Part shown: positions 9,669 through 18,045 of the stretch, piece after piece
Layout: every line of letters starts with the position of its first letter
Position numbering within the stretch: the stretch's first letter is position 1
Assembly: GCF_018476525.1 (NCBI RefSeq)
Contig: NZ_JAHCST010000006.1
Coordinates: forward strand, 237,342 to 293,074
Reading direction: 5' to 3'
Length of the DNA stretch: 55,733 nucleotides
DNA from: Acrocarpospora catenulata
Lineage (GTDB): Bacteria; Actinomycetota; Actinomycetes; Streptosporangiales; Streptosporangiaceae
Notes under the pieces: generated by a model
What the model saw: the letters and a program-made list of their open reading frames with translations, nothing else
Databases searched by the model: none
What the model was told of the DNA's origin: nothing
Program-made: the position numbers and the translations under genes

Positions 9669-10799
9669 TCAGGCCAGGAGCGGGGAGCGTTCCACGAACC
9701 AGACCAGACCGGCACCGGCGACGGCGACGGTCGCCGCGACGGTGCCGAGCGCGAGGGCACGAGCGGCGAGCGGCGTGGTCCCGGCCCTGCGCAGGAACAG
9801 CAGCGCCGGGAAAGCGAGCGCGATGATCGCCAACTGGGCGAGTTCGATGCCGACGTTGAAGGAGACCAGGCCGGCCAGCGTCGAGGCCGACAGTGGCCCG
9901 TCGACGCTGAGCGCGCCCGCGAAGCCGAGCCCGTGCAGCAGCCCGAAGCCGAAGACCACGGGCAGCCGGTGGCTCGTCCTCGGCGAGAGCAGGTTGTCGA
10001 GCGCGACGAACGCGATCGACAGCGCGATAAGCGGCTCGACGATCCACCCGGGCACGCTGACCCAGCCGATCGCGGCCAGCACCAGGGTCACCGAGTGGGC
10101 GACCGTGAAGGCCGTGGCGACCTCGACGACGTCGCGCAGCCGCTTGGCGCCCAGCAGCAGCGCCAGTAGGAACAGCACGTGGTCAAGCCCGAAGAGCAGG
10201 TGCTCTGCCCCGAGCCGGACGAAGCGCGGGATCTCGCTGAGCAGGTCGGTGCGCCCCACCGTGGCGCTGGTGTGGTCGGTGTCGAGCAACGTCGAACCGC
10301 GGCGGCCATCGATGTCGTAGGCCACCATCGTGCGGATGTCGTCGACGACGCCGTCGGAGGAGCGGAAGATGTCGCTGCGGACGGTGAGCGCGCCGGACGC
10401 CGGGCAGTCGTAGGCGAGCGCGACCCTCACCGCGCCGGAGTCGGCGAGTTCGACGCGGGCCCCGTCCTCCGCGATGCACCCGATCGAACTGCGGCTCAGC
10501 CGCAGCCGCCCGCCGACGTACACCGCCACGTCGCGCGCGTGAGCGTCCAGCGAACCGCGCCGCACCTCGGTCGGCACCTCGACGGCTGCGCCGTCCGCGC
10601 CGTCCGCGTCCGGGCTCAGGACACCGTCGAGACCCAGCAGCCGGGCCAGGACGTCGTACTCCACGTCAACGACGGCCGCGACGCCGTCGCCCTGGCCGCG
10701 CAGGTCGACCGCGACCGAGGTCGCGCGGACGTGCGCCTGCGCCGGAGCCACGGCGAGGAGCATGACAACAAGGGCGGCGAGGAACGCCAGTAGACGCAC
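9669..10799 (-). CDS. HupE/UreJ_2-type integral membrane protein
   Basis: 376 residues. The signal peptide ends at AQAHVRA, followed by an extracytoplasmic beta-rich domain (to about residue 190), then six or so membrane helices containing family signatures GAEHLLFGLDHVLFLLALLL, AFTVAHSVTL, EPLIALSIAF and FGLLHGLGFAGAL. HupE/UreJ_2 proteins are linked to nickel, cobalt or copper handling. Conserved histidines in EHLLFGLDH, AHS and HGLGF could bind metal. GTG start at 10799 is preceded by GGAAG. First gene of a two-gene operon with the secreted phosphoesterase, which suggests metal supply or membrane assembly linked to that metalloenzyme; this link is inference. Confidence 0.85.
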   Translation of the reverse strand: MRLLAFLAALVVMLLAVAPAQAHVRATSVAVDLRGQGDGVAAVVDVEYDVLARLLGLDGVLSPDADGADGAAVEVPTEVRRGSLDAHARDVAVYVGGRLRLSRSSIGCIAEDGARVELADSGAVRVALAYDCPASGALTVRSDIFRSSDGVVDDIRTMVAYDIDGRRGSTLLDTDHTSATVGRTDLLSEIPRFVRLGAEHLLFGLDHVLFLLALLLGAKRLRDVVEVATAFTVAHSVTLVLAAIGWVSVPGWIVEPLIALSIAFVALDNLLSPRTSHRLPVVFGFGLLHGLGFAGALSVDGPLSASTLAGLVSFNVGIELAQLAIIALAFPALLFLRRAGTTPLAARALALGTVAATVAVAGAGLVWFVERSPLLA

Positions 10800-10801
10800 G
10801 G

Positions 10802-10813
10802 GGAAGCACTTCC
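10802..10813. promoter_or_regulatory. Palindrome overlapping the ribosome site of the HupE-like gene
   Basis: GGAAG-CA-CTTCC is an exact inverted repeat three bases upstream of the GTG start; its minus-strand GGAAG arm is the likely Shine-Dalgarno sequence. It could be a protein site or simply a coincidence of the ribosome-binding sequence. Confidence 0.25.
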
Positions 10814-11140
10814 GTCATTGGGGGGAAAGGCGGTCGTTCCCCAACCCTGCAGTGGTCGCTCCACACCCGGCAATACGAGACGGTCCAATTCACTGACCCT
10901 TCCGCTGACGGTTACCCGCTAGCCGAAAGATGGGTTTCTGGGCGCCGAAATCCGGCTTCTAGGCCCGGCTACGAGACCCGCGCAAAGCCGCGTAAGCCCA
11001 GAACCGGCGCAGCTCGCCGCGGAAGCGGAGCTGCCGCTGCGCCTGGCCGCCGGGGCCGACGCGATTGTCGACGGCCCGGTTGAGCTCGACCACCGGCTAC
11101 CACCGGCGAGTGCTCACCGAGCTGCTCCTGCCGCGGCTGC
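10814..11140. other. Non-coding or decayed stretch with gene fragments
   Basis: No intact gene. The promoter of the minus-strand HupE operon should lie near 10820-10920. Positions 11069-11097 match 29 bases of the sigma-factor gene at 30704-30732, exactly over the conserved PVVELNRAV motif on the minus strand, so a scrap of an ECF-type sigma gene is embedded here. In the plus direction around 11023-11065 a short frame reads AELPLRLAAGADAI, reminiscent of the C-terminal end of an SDR. These are remnants, not expressed genes. Confidence 0.45.
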
Positions 11141-11620
11141 GAGACGGCGCGCCCAGCCGCCCGGATCGGCACTCGCCGGTTCGACGCGGCCGAGGTGCCG
11201 GGTGGCTACTACGGGCTGCACGCCTACGGCCGCGCGAAACTCGCCAACCTCGTTTACACCCTCGATCTGGCGAAGCAACTGCGGGGAACCGGTGTCTCGG
11301 TCTTCGCCGCCGATCCCGGGGGTGCGGTCACCGACATGACCGCCGGCACCATGCGCTCCTCCCAGGTCGTCGCTCCGTGGCTTCGGCCCTTCTGGCCCCT
11401 CGTTCTCTGGGCGTTCCGCCGCACCACCGGCGGTACCCCGTCCCAGGCGGCGCGGTCGTCGATCGTCGCGGCCACCGATCCCTCGCTCGACGATCAGACC
11501 GGCCTGATCATCGGCCGCGACGGCCGGCGGGTCACCCCGGCGCGCGGCGTGACCGCGCCGGAGCTCGCTCGCGCTGTCCAGCGCCTCAGCCGGCAACTCG
11601 CCCCGCTCGGAAGGAACTGA
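11141..11620 (+). pseudogene. SDR family oxidoreductase, C-terminal half only
   Basis: The frame keeps the catalytic YGRAK (YxxxK) in GYYGLHAYGRAKLANLVYT, the PGG..TDM segment (DPGGAVTDMTA) and the C-terminal region up to the stop at 11620, but the nucleotide-binding half (TGxxxGIG, NNAG, active-site serine) is missing. Homology fades about 18 codons upstream of GTG 11195. A protein of 141 residues could be made from that GTG but would lack the cofactor site. It is followed two bases later by another truncated oxidoreductase, so this was once an operon. Confidence 0.75.
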
Positions 11621-11622
11621 CG

Positions 11623-11930
11623 ATGCGCGTCTTCGTGGTCGGCGCGAACGGACGGCTCGGCCGCAGTGCGGTGGCGCGAGCGCTCGCCGAGGGTCACCAG
11701 GTCACCGCCTTCGTCCGGAACGCGGGCACCCTGCCCGACAACCCCGCGTTGTCGATCCGCATCGGCAGCATCACCGAACAACCCGATCTCGTCCGCCAGG
11801 CAGCGCAAGGCCACGACGCCGTACTGTCAGCCCTGGGCAACCCGTTGTGGCTGAGGGGAATGCGTGGCTCGGCCATCCTCATAAAGTCATCGGCCCGAGC
11901 GGTTACCTCTCCTCGCGCGTGCGGGGCGCC
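11623..11930 (+). pseudogene. NAD(P)H-binding (NmrA-like) oxidoreductase, N-terminal fragment
   Basis: ATG 11623 follows AAGGAA and opens with MRVFVVGANGRLGRSAVARA, an NAD(P)-binding GxxGxxG motif, and continues through TAFVRNAGTLPD and HDAVLSALGNPLWL. Homology ends near 11890; from about 11941 the same frame is merely antisense to the YchJ-like gene. Roughly two thirds of the protein is missing. The truncation point abuts the convergent YchJ-like gene, suggesting a deletion joined the two. Confidence 0.7.
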
Positions 11931-11940
11931 GTGCCGAGGA

Positions 11941-12354
11941 CTAAAGCGCTCCGAGGTACGACCAGGTGCCCTCATGCCGTACGAAACGGCTGTGCTCGTC
12001 CATGTGGCCCTCGACGTCCCGGCTGAGGTAGTGGGCGCGGAAGCGTACAGTGCCCTCGGTGTGGAAGGGGCTGCCTCCGGTTGTTTCGAGTACCTCCAGG
12101 CGTACCCATTGGAGCCCTTTGTCGAGATCGATGCGGGGTGGCCGCGTCGTCGGATGCCAGCTGCGCAGGAGGTAGGCGACGTCGCCGACGCTGAACGCGC
12201 TGTACCGCGACCGCATCAGCCTTTCCGCGGTGGGCGCGGCCGCCACCCCTTGATGCAGCGGGCCGCAGCACTCCCGGTACGGCATGGCGAGCCCGCACGG
12301 GCAGGCGGAGGTGGACGCGGAACGTGGCTGAGGCTGTGCACGACGTCGGGACAC
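11941..12354 (-). CDS. YchJ/UPF0225 family protein with SEC-C motif
   Basis: 137 residues. The N-terminus has the SEC-C zinc motif CPCGLAMPYRECCGPLH (C-x-C...CC-H), directly followed by the conserved YchJ core AAPTAERLMRSRYSAFSVGD and FHTEGTVRFRAHYL. The remaining part is the NTF2-like fold of the family. Cellular role is not established; SEC-C modules bind zinc and partner proteins. It lies 84 bases downstream of the ECF sigma-factor gene on the same strand and may be part of that transcript. Confidence 0.88.
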   Translation of the reverse strand: MSRRRAQPQPRSASTSACPCGLAMPYRECCGPLHQGVAAAPTAERLMRSRYSAFSVGDVAYLLRSWHPTTRPPRIDLDKGLQWVRLEVLETTGGSPFHTEGTVRFRAHYLSRDVEGHMDEHSRFVRHEGTWSYLGAL

Positions 12355-12438
12355 GCACCCATTGTGCCTGCCGACCGGCAGCCGCTACGCCTTCACCCGC
12401 GCCGACGTCACGAGCGGCCCGCGCGCCCGCGACGGCGC

Positions 12439-13584
12439 TCAACCGCGCAGCTGCGCGTTGAGTCGTGCGGCCTGTCGTGTGAGGTGGTCGCGTTCGGGGA
12501 GGCTGGACGCCTGCCGGGCGGCTTCGGCGTAGAGGCGGGCTGCGGTCACCGGGTCGCCGGCGCGCTCGTGCAGGTAGGCCGCGACGGCGGTATGACGGGG
12601 CAGGGCGGGGTCGAGCCCAGCCAGCGCGGCCAGACCGGCCCGCGCGCCGTCGGCCTCGCCGACCGCGACGGCCCGGTTGAGACGGGCCACCGGGTTGCCG
12701 GTGAGGCGCACCAGCTCGTCGTACCACTCGACGATCTGCACCCAGTCGGTCTCCTCGGCCGTCCTGGCGTCGGCGTGGAGCGCGGCGATGGCGGCCTGGG
12801 CCTGGAACTCGCCCAGCCGGTCGCGGGCGAGGGCCGCCTGGAGCACGTCGACGCCCTCGGCGATCAGGCGGGTGTTCCACAGACCGCGGTCCTGCTCGGC
12901 CAGAGGCACGAGCCTGCCATCGGGAGCGGTCCGTGCCGGACGCCGGGCGTGGTGAAGCAGCATGAGCGCCAGAAGGCCCGCGACCTCCTCATGTCTGGTC
13001 ACCGCGGCCAGCTGGCGAGTGAGCCGGATCGCCTCGGCGGCGAGGTCGACGTCGCCGGAATAGCCCTCGTTGAAGACCAGGTAGAGCACGCGCAGCACCG
13101 TGGCGACGTCACCTGGCTGGTTGAACCGTACGCCGGAAACGGTGCGCTTGGCCCTGCTGATCCGCTGGGCCATGGTCGCCTCCGGCACGAGATAGGCCTG
13201 CGCGATCTGCCGCGTGGTCAGGCCGCCCACCGCCCGCAGCGTGAGCGCGACGGCCGAAGCCGGGGTCAGGGAGGGGTGCGCGCACAGGAAGTACAGCTGG
13301 AGCGTGTCGTCGGCCGGCCCGCCCGGGCCGGGCACGGGCTCGCTCTCGACGCGTAGCTCGCGGTGCCGTCGCGAGGTCTCCGCGCGGGCGGCGTCGAGGA
13401 ACTTCCGCCAGGCCACGGTGATCAGCCAGCCCTTGGGATCCCGCAGCGGGCCGTCCTGCCACCCGCGTACGGCCTCGACCAGGGCATCCTGTACGGCGTC
13501 CTCGGCCGCCGCGAAGTCGGCTCCGCGGCGGACGAGAACACCGATCACCGCGGGCACCAGCTCCCGCAGCAGCGGCTCGTTCAC
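12439..13584 (-). CDS. ECF42-type RNA polymerase sigma factor with TPR extension (copy 1)
   Basis: 381 residues from GTG 13584, chosen because it forms a GTGA overlap with the stop of the DGPF gene. Sigma region 2 (AAEDAVQDALVEAVRGW, GWLITVAWRKFLDAARAE) and region 4 (LTTRQIAQAYLVPEATMAQRISRAK) are followed by a C-terminal extension of about 200 residues rich in helical TPR-like repeats with the signature NPVARLNRAVAVGEADG. This architecture together with the upstream DGPF gene defines the ECF42 group. No anti-sigma gene is present, in line with that group. A matching ECF42-type promoter precedes the pair (14038-14064). Confidence 0.92.
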   Translation of the reverse strand: MNEPLLRELVPAVIGVLVRRGADFAAAEDAVQDALVEAVRGWQDGPLRDPKGWLITVAWRKFLDAARAETSRRHRELRVESEPVPGPGGPADDTLQLYFLCAHPSLTPASAVALTLRAVGGLTTRQIAQAYLVPEATMAQRISRAKRTVSGVRFNQPGDVATVLRVLYLVFNEGYSGDVDLAAEAIRLTRQLAAVTRHEEVAGLLALMLLHHARRPARTAPDGRLVPLAEQDRGLWNTRLIAEGVDVLQAALARDRLGEFQAQAAIAALHADARTAEETDWVQIVEWYDELVRLTGNPVARLNRAVAVGEADGARAGLAALAGLDPALPRHTAVAAYLHERAGDPVTAARLYAEAARQASSLPERDHLTRQAARLNAQLRG

Positions 13585-13991
13585 TCGATCACCGTGTGCT
13601 GATGGGCCATGAACGGCCGCACCTCCAGCCACTCGTGGATCGGCTTGCCACCCGCACCCGGAGCCGCGGACAGCTCCCCGGCCAGCTCCAGCGCCCGCTC
13701 GTAGGTCTCGACGTCGATCACCATCCAGCCGGCGATCAGATCCTTGGTCTCGGCGAACGGGCCGTCGGTGACCGGCGGCCGCCCCTCACCGTCGTAGCGG
13801 ACGAACGTCCCCTCCGGGGAGAGCGCCTGACCGTCGACGAACTCGCCCGTGCCCTCCAGCCGAGCGGCGAAGTCCGCCATGTACCGCACATGGGCAGAAA
13901 GCTCCTCCGGCGTCCACTGGTCCATCGGCACGTCGTTGACCGCTGCCGGCGCGCCCCGGTAGTGCTTGAGCAGCAGGTACTTGGCCATCAT
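13581..13991 (-). CDS. YCII-related DGPF-domain protein (copy 1)
   Basis: 136 residues; the second ATG at 13988 is an alternative start, both behind GGAGGAGG. Contains the diagnostic VTDGPFAETKDLIAGWMVIDV and the family start MAKYLLLKHY. DGPF proteins are the obligate genomic partners of ECF42 sigma factors and have been proposed to be small enzymes or stress sensors, but their activity is unsettled. The stop overlaps the sigma gene start by four bases. The gene is first in the operon behind a putative ECF42 promoter. Confidence 0.9.
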   Translation of the reverse strand: MMAKYLLLKHYRGAPAAVNDVPMDQWTPEELSAHVRYMADFAARLEGTGEFVDGQALSPEGTFVRYDGEGRPPVTDGPFAETKDLIAGWMVIDVETYERALELAGELSAAPGAGGKPIHEWLEVRPFMAHQHTVIE

Positions 13992-14037
13992 GTCCTCCTC
14001 CGTACGGCACGCCCATTGTGGTCGTGTTCACCTCGGG

Positions 14038-14064
14038 GACGAAACCACATGCGGATTCTCGACA
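14038..14064 (-). promoter_or_regulatory. ECF42-type promoter of DGPF/sigma operon 1
   Basis: Reading the minus strand: TGTCGA (14064-14059), 17-base spacer, CGTC (14041-14038), 46 bases before the DGPF gene. The same elements with identical spacing (TGTCGA-N17-CGAC) precede the second DGPF/sigma pair. This fits the ECF42 consensus as I recall it (TGTCGA at -35, CGWC at -10). Confidence 0.75.
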
Positions 14065-14142
14065 TCTCTTGGCGGACTTCACAGATGGGTTCGCGGTTCT
14101 TCTCGGATACGCGGACCTCACCCAGGACCCTAGGATGCGGAA

Positions 14143-15219
14143 GTGACTGACAGCATGCGAGGACAGGCGCTGGTGGACAGGGCAGAGTCCGGGCAGGGCG
14201 GCGTCGGCCGCTGGCGCGCGGGCGTCCGCCGGGCGATCCTGATCGGCTCCCGGCCGGAGCCCTGGAGGCGTGGCCTGGTGCTCGCAGCGCTGGCGCTGCT
14301 GCTGGGCCTGCTCATGCTGCTGCACGCGAAGATCCCGAACCGGCCCGGGAACCTCGGCAGCCTGGTGGAGACCTTCCTGCCATGGTTCGGCCTGGGCATT
14401 CCGGTGCTGCTGGCCGGGGCGCTGTGGCGCCGCTCCGCCTCTGCGGTGGCCGCGCTGCTGCTGCCGGTCGTGGTGTGGGTGTACCTCTTCGGCGGGCAGC
14501 TCATCGACAAGTCCCACCCGGGCGCCGACCTCACCGTGGCCAGCCACAACGTCGGCGCCGCCAACCCCGACCCCGCCGGCACCGCCCGCGACCTGGCCGC
14601 CTCCGGGGCGGATGTGCTGGCGCTGGAGGAGCTGATCCCGCAGACCACGGGCACGTATGAGAAGGAACTGGCGAAAACCTACCCCTACCACACGGTGCTG
14701 GGCACGGTCGGGCTGTGGAGCAAGCTGCCGCTGTCGGACACCCAGCCGATCGACATCATGAACTACGGGCCACTGGCGGAAGCCATATCGGCCGATGAAA
14801 AGATGGCCCCGAACCGGGCGCTGCGCACCACGGTGGCCACGGACCACGGGCCACTGACGGTGTATGTGGCCCACCTGGGGTCCGTACGGGTGAATCCCAG
14901 GGCGGGCTTCTGGACGGCCTCGCGGAACATAGGCGTGCAGGCGCTCGGCAGGGCCATCGCCGCCGAGAAGAACAAGCGGGTGGTGTTGCTCGGCGACCTG
15001 AACGGCACCATGGACGACCGCGCGTTCGCCGACATCACCTCACAGATGCACTCGGCCCAGGACACGGCCGGGGACGGCTTCGGCTTCACCTGGCCGGCGT
15101 CCTTCCCGGTGGTACGGGCCGATGAGATCCTGGTCCGCGGCATGGAGCCGGCGAGCTCGTGGGTGCTGCCGGCCACCGGCAGCGACCACCTGCCGGTGGC
15201 GGCCGGAATCAGCTGGTGA
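14143..15219 (+). CDS. Membrane-anchored endonuclease/exonuclease/phosphatase family protein
   Basis: 358 residues from GTG 14143 (ATG 14155 is an alternative). Residues 40-125 hold three membrane helices (LVLAALALLLGLLMLL, LPWFGLGIPVLLAGALW, AVAALLLPVVVWVYLF). The C-terminal domain is the EEP fold: SHNVGAANPDP with the first metal-site asparagine, ALEEL with the catalytic glutamate, VVLLGDLNGT with Asp/Asn, and GSDHLPVAA with the Asp-His pair. Topology places the catalytic domain outside the membrane. Such proteins act on DNA, phosphoinositides or other phosphodiesters; the substrate is unknown. Divergent from the DGPF/sigma operon with about 150 bases between. Confidence 0.9.
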   Translation: MTDSMRGQALVDRAESGQGGVGRWRAGVRRAILIGSRPEPWRRGLVLAALALLLGLLMLLHAKIPNRPGNLGSLVETFLPWFGLGIPVLLAGALWRRSASAVAALLLPVVVWVYLFGGQLIDKSHPGADLTVASHNVGAANPDPAGTARDLAASGADVLALEELIPQTTGTYEKELAKTYPYHTVLGTVGLWSKLPLSDTQPIDIMNYGPLAEAISADEKMAPNRALRTTVATDHGPLTVYVAHLGSVRVNPRAGFWTASRNIGVQALGRAIAAEKNKRVVLLGDLNGTMDDRAFADITSQMHSAQDTAGDGFGFTWPASFPVVRADEILVRGMEPASSWVLPATGSDHLPVAAGISW

Positions 15220-15341
15220 ACACCGCACCGCACCGGAACCGGAGCCTGCCCCGGCCTAGCCCGGAGCGCCCCTACCTCGGGGAAACCGCGGCCTGGCTCG
15301 ACCCGCCGACCCGGCGAATTAACGGTCCTGACCACTAGCTG

Positions 15342-15376
15342 TTGACAAGTAATGTTAACGATAACAGTCTTTTCCC
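15342..15376 (+). promoter_or_regulatory. Promoter of the sugar ABC operon
   Basis: TTGACA at 15342-15347 is a perfect -35. With 17 bases of spacing the -10 hexamer is CAGTCT at 15365-15370. Transcription would then begin close to 15377, the first base of the start codon, implying a leaderless or nearly leaderless message. The operator 15353-15366 fills the spacer. Confidence 0.55.
15353..15366. promoter_or_regulatory. LacI-type operator of the sugar ABC operon
   Basis: TGTTAACGATAACA resembles the LacI/GalR-family consensus with inverted TGTTA/TAACA arms. It sits between the -35 and -10 elements, where a bound repressor would block polymerase. No LacI gene is adjacent; the only LacI gene in the window (54251) is 39 kb away. 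Confidence 0.7.
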
Positions 15377-16516
15377 ATGATGGACCCTTCCCCCCTGACC
15401 AGAATGGCCGCCATCGTCGCACTGGCCCTTGGACTCGCCGCCTGCGGCTCCACCGAGAAGACCGTCGACCAAGAAGCCGCAGCCTCCGCCTCCGCAGGGA
15501 ACGCGGGCGCACTGGTGGGCGTCACCATGCCCACAAAGTCCTCCGAGCGCTGGATCAGCGACGGCGACAACGTCAAAGCCGGGCTCGAGAAGCTCGGCTA
15601 CCAGGTCGACCTGCAGTACGCGGAGAACGACATCCCGACACAGGTCAACCAGATCGAGAACCAGATCACCAAGGGCGCCAAGCTGCTCATCATCGCCTCC
15701 ATCGACGGCACCGCCATCACCACACAGCTGCAACAGGCAGCCGACAACAAGATCCCGGTCATCGCCTACGACCGGCTGATCCGCAACAGCCCGAACGTGG
15801 ACTACTACGCCACCTTCGACAACTTCAAGGTGGGCGTACAGCAGGCCACCTCCCTGCTGACCGGCCTGAAGGTGCTCAACGCCGACGGCTCCGCGGGCGA
15901 CGCCAAGGGCCCTTTCAACATCGAACTGTTCGCGGGCTCCCCCGACGACAACAACGCCACCTTCTTCTTCAACGGCGCGATGTCCATCCTCAAACCGCAC
16001 ATCGACAGCGGCACCCTGGTCGTCAAGAGCGGCCAGACCGACTTCAAGACCGTCGCCATCCTTCGCTGGGACCCGGCCACGGCACAGAAACGCATGGAGG
16101 ACATCCTCACCAAGACCTACAGCGGCGGCGACCAGGTGAACGGCGTGCTCTCCCCGTACGACGGACTGTCGATCGGCATCCTGTCGGCGCTGAAGAGCAA
16201 CGGCTACGGCACCTCCGGCCAGCCGTACCCGATCGTCACCGGGCAGGACGCCGAGCTGGCCTCGGTCAAGTCGATCATCGCCGACGAGCAGTACTCGACC
16301 ATCTACAAGGACACCCGGCAACTCGCCGACATCACCGTCAAAATGACCGACGCCCTGCTCAAGGGCGGGACACCCGAGGTGAACAACACCACCGACTACG
16401 AGAACGGCAACAAGGTCGTGCCGTCGTACCTGCTCGAACCGATCATCGTCGACAAGAACAACTACAAGCAGGCGCTGATCGACACCGGCTACTACCAGGC
16501 ATCCCAGCTCGGATGA
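15377..16516 (+). CDS. ChvE-type sugar-binding lipoprotein
   Basis: 379 residues. Lipoprotein signal peptide with lipobox LGLAAC near residue 22. The mature protein is a periplasmic-binding-protein type I fold: [55 protein letters not shown] and [12 protein letters not shown] match the ChvE/MmsE multiple-sugar-binding subfamily. It captures a pentose or related monosaccharide outside the cell for the ATPase and permease that follow. Start chosen at the first ATG of ATGATG; the promoter position suggests no leader. The stop overlaps the ATPase start (ATGA). Confidence 0.93.
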   Translation: MMDPSPLTRMAAIVALALGLAACGSTEKTVDQEAAASASAGNAGALVGVTMPTKSSERWISDGDNVKAGLEKLGYQVDLQYAENDIPTQVNQIENQITKGAKLLIIASIDGTAITTQLQQAADNKIPVIAYDRLIRNSPNVDYYATFDNFKVGVQQATSLLTGLKVLNADGSAGDAKGPFNIELFAGSPDDNNATFFFNGAMSILKPHIDSGTLVVKSGQTDFKTVAILRWDPATAQKRMEDILTKTYSGGDQVNGVLSPYDGLSIGILSALKSNGYGTSGQPYPIVTGQDAELASVKSIIADEQYSTIYKDTRQLADITVKMTDALLKGGTPEVNNTTDYENGNKVVPSYLLEPIIVDKNNYKQALIDTGYYQASQLG

Positions 16517-18045
16517 ACGATGACATCCTGCGCATGCGCGCGATCACCAAGACCTTCCCCGGCGTACGGGCACTGCACGACGTGAACCTGTCGGTACGCC
16601 GGGGCGAGATCCACGCGATCTGCGGAGAGAACGGCGCCGGCAAATCGACCCTGATGAAAGTGCTGTCAGGCGTCTACCCGCACGGCTCGTACGAGGGCGA
16701 GATCACCTTCGACGGCGACCACGTGCGGTTCTCCGACATCCGCGACAGCGAGCGGCGCGGGATCGTCATCATCCACCAGGAACTCGCGCTCTGCCCGCAA
16801 CTGTCGATCGCCGAGAACATCTTCCTCGGCAACGAGCGGGCCAGGCGCGGCCTGGTGGACTGGAACCGCACCAACCACGAAGCAGGCCGACTGCTGGACC
16901 GGGTCGGCCTGCGGGAGAGCCCCGTCACCGCGGTCGCCGACATCGGCGTCGGCAAACAACAACTGGTCGAAATCGCCAAGGCCCTGGCCAAGGAAGTCCG
17001 CCTGCTCATCCTGGACGAACCGACAGCCGCGCTCAACGACGAGGACTCGGCGCACCTGCTGGACCTGCTCCGCGGCCTGCGCGAAGACGGGGTCACCTGC
17101 GTGATCATCTCGCACAAACTGAACGAGGTCGCCTCCATCGCCGACTCCATCACCATCCTCCGGGACGGGAAACTGATCGAAACCCTCGACCTGGCCGCCG
17201 ACCCGGTCACCGAGGAACGCATCATCGCCGGCATGGTCGGCCGAGACCTGGAACACCGATTCCCGCCACACGAACCGAACATCGGCACCGAGGCCCTGCG
17301 CATCGAGGACTGGACCGTCCACAGCCCCGTCCAGCGAGGACGCGTCGTCGTCTCCGGAGCCACCCTCTCGGTACGCCGCGGCGAGATCGTAGGGCTCGCC
17401 GGACTGATGGGCGCAGGCCGTACCGAACTGGCGATGAGCGTCTTCGGACGCTCCTACGGCACAGACATCTCCGGCCGGATCTACCGCGACGGCCACCAGG
17501 TCGAGATCCGGACCGTACGCGACGCCATCCGGCACGGCATCGCATACGCCACCGAAGACCGCAAACGCTACGGCCTCAACCTGATCGAGGACATCAAACG
17601 CAACATCTCAGCCGCCGACCTCGGCCGGCTGGCCCGGCGCGGCTGGGTCGACGACAACGAGGAATACCGCGTCGCCGACCGATTCCGCCACGAACTCGGC
17701 ATCAAGGCACCCAGCGTGCTCAGCGTCACCGGCAAGCTGAGCGGCGGCAACCAACAGAAGGTCGTACTGTCCAAGTGGATCTTCACCGACGCCGACGTGC
17801 TCATCCTGGACGAACCCACCCGCGGCATCGACGTCGGCGCCAAGTACGAGATCTACTCGATCATCAACCGGCTGGCCGACGCCGGAAAGGCCCTGCTCGT
17901 CATCTCCTCCGAACTACCCGAACTGCTCGGCCTCTGCGACCGCATCTACACCCTGTCGGCCGGACGCATCACCGGCGAACTCGCCCGCGCCGACGCCACC
18001 CAGGAACGCCTCATGGCCTTGATGACCAAGGAACAGCCCAGATGA
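16513..18045 (+). CDS. Sugar ABC transporter ATP-binding protein (MmsA/XylG type)
   Basis: 510 residues with two ABC domains in tandem, as in sugar transporters of the CUT2 family. First domain: Walker A GENGAGKS, signature [13 protein letters not shown] (degenerate, normal for this family), Walker [12 protein letters not shown]. Second domain: Walker A replaced by GLMGAGRTE, signature [14 protein letters not shown], Walker [19 protein letters not shown] overlaps link it to both the binding protein and the permease. It energises import of the ChvE ligand at the inner face of the membrane. Confidence 0.95.
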   Translation: MNDDILRMRAITKTFPGVRALHDVNLSVRRGEIHAICGENGAGKSTLMKVLSGVYPHGSYEGEITFDGDHVRFSDIRDSERRGIVIIHQELALCPQLSIAENIFLGNERARRGLVDWNRTNHEAGRLLDRVGLRESPVTAVADIGVGKQQLVEIAKALAKEVRLLILDEPTAALNDEDSAHLLDLLRGLREDGVTCVIISHKLNEVASIADSITILRDGKLIETLDLAADPVTEERIIAGMVGRDLEHRFPPHEPNIGTEALRIEDWTVHSPVQRGRVVVSGATLSVRRGEIVGLAGLMGAGRTELAMSVFGRSYGTDISGRIYRDGHQVEIRTVRDAIRHGIAYATEDRKRYGLNLIEDIKRNISAADLGRLARRGWVDDNEEYRVADRFRHELGIKAPSVLSVTGKLSGGNQQKVVLSKWIFTDADVLILDEPTRGIDVGAKYEIYSIINRLADAGKALLVISSELPELLGLCDRIYTLSAGRITGELARADATQERLMALMTKEQPR

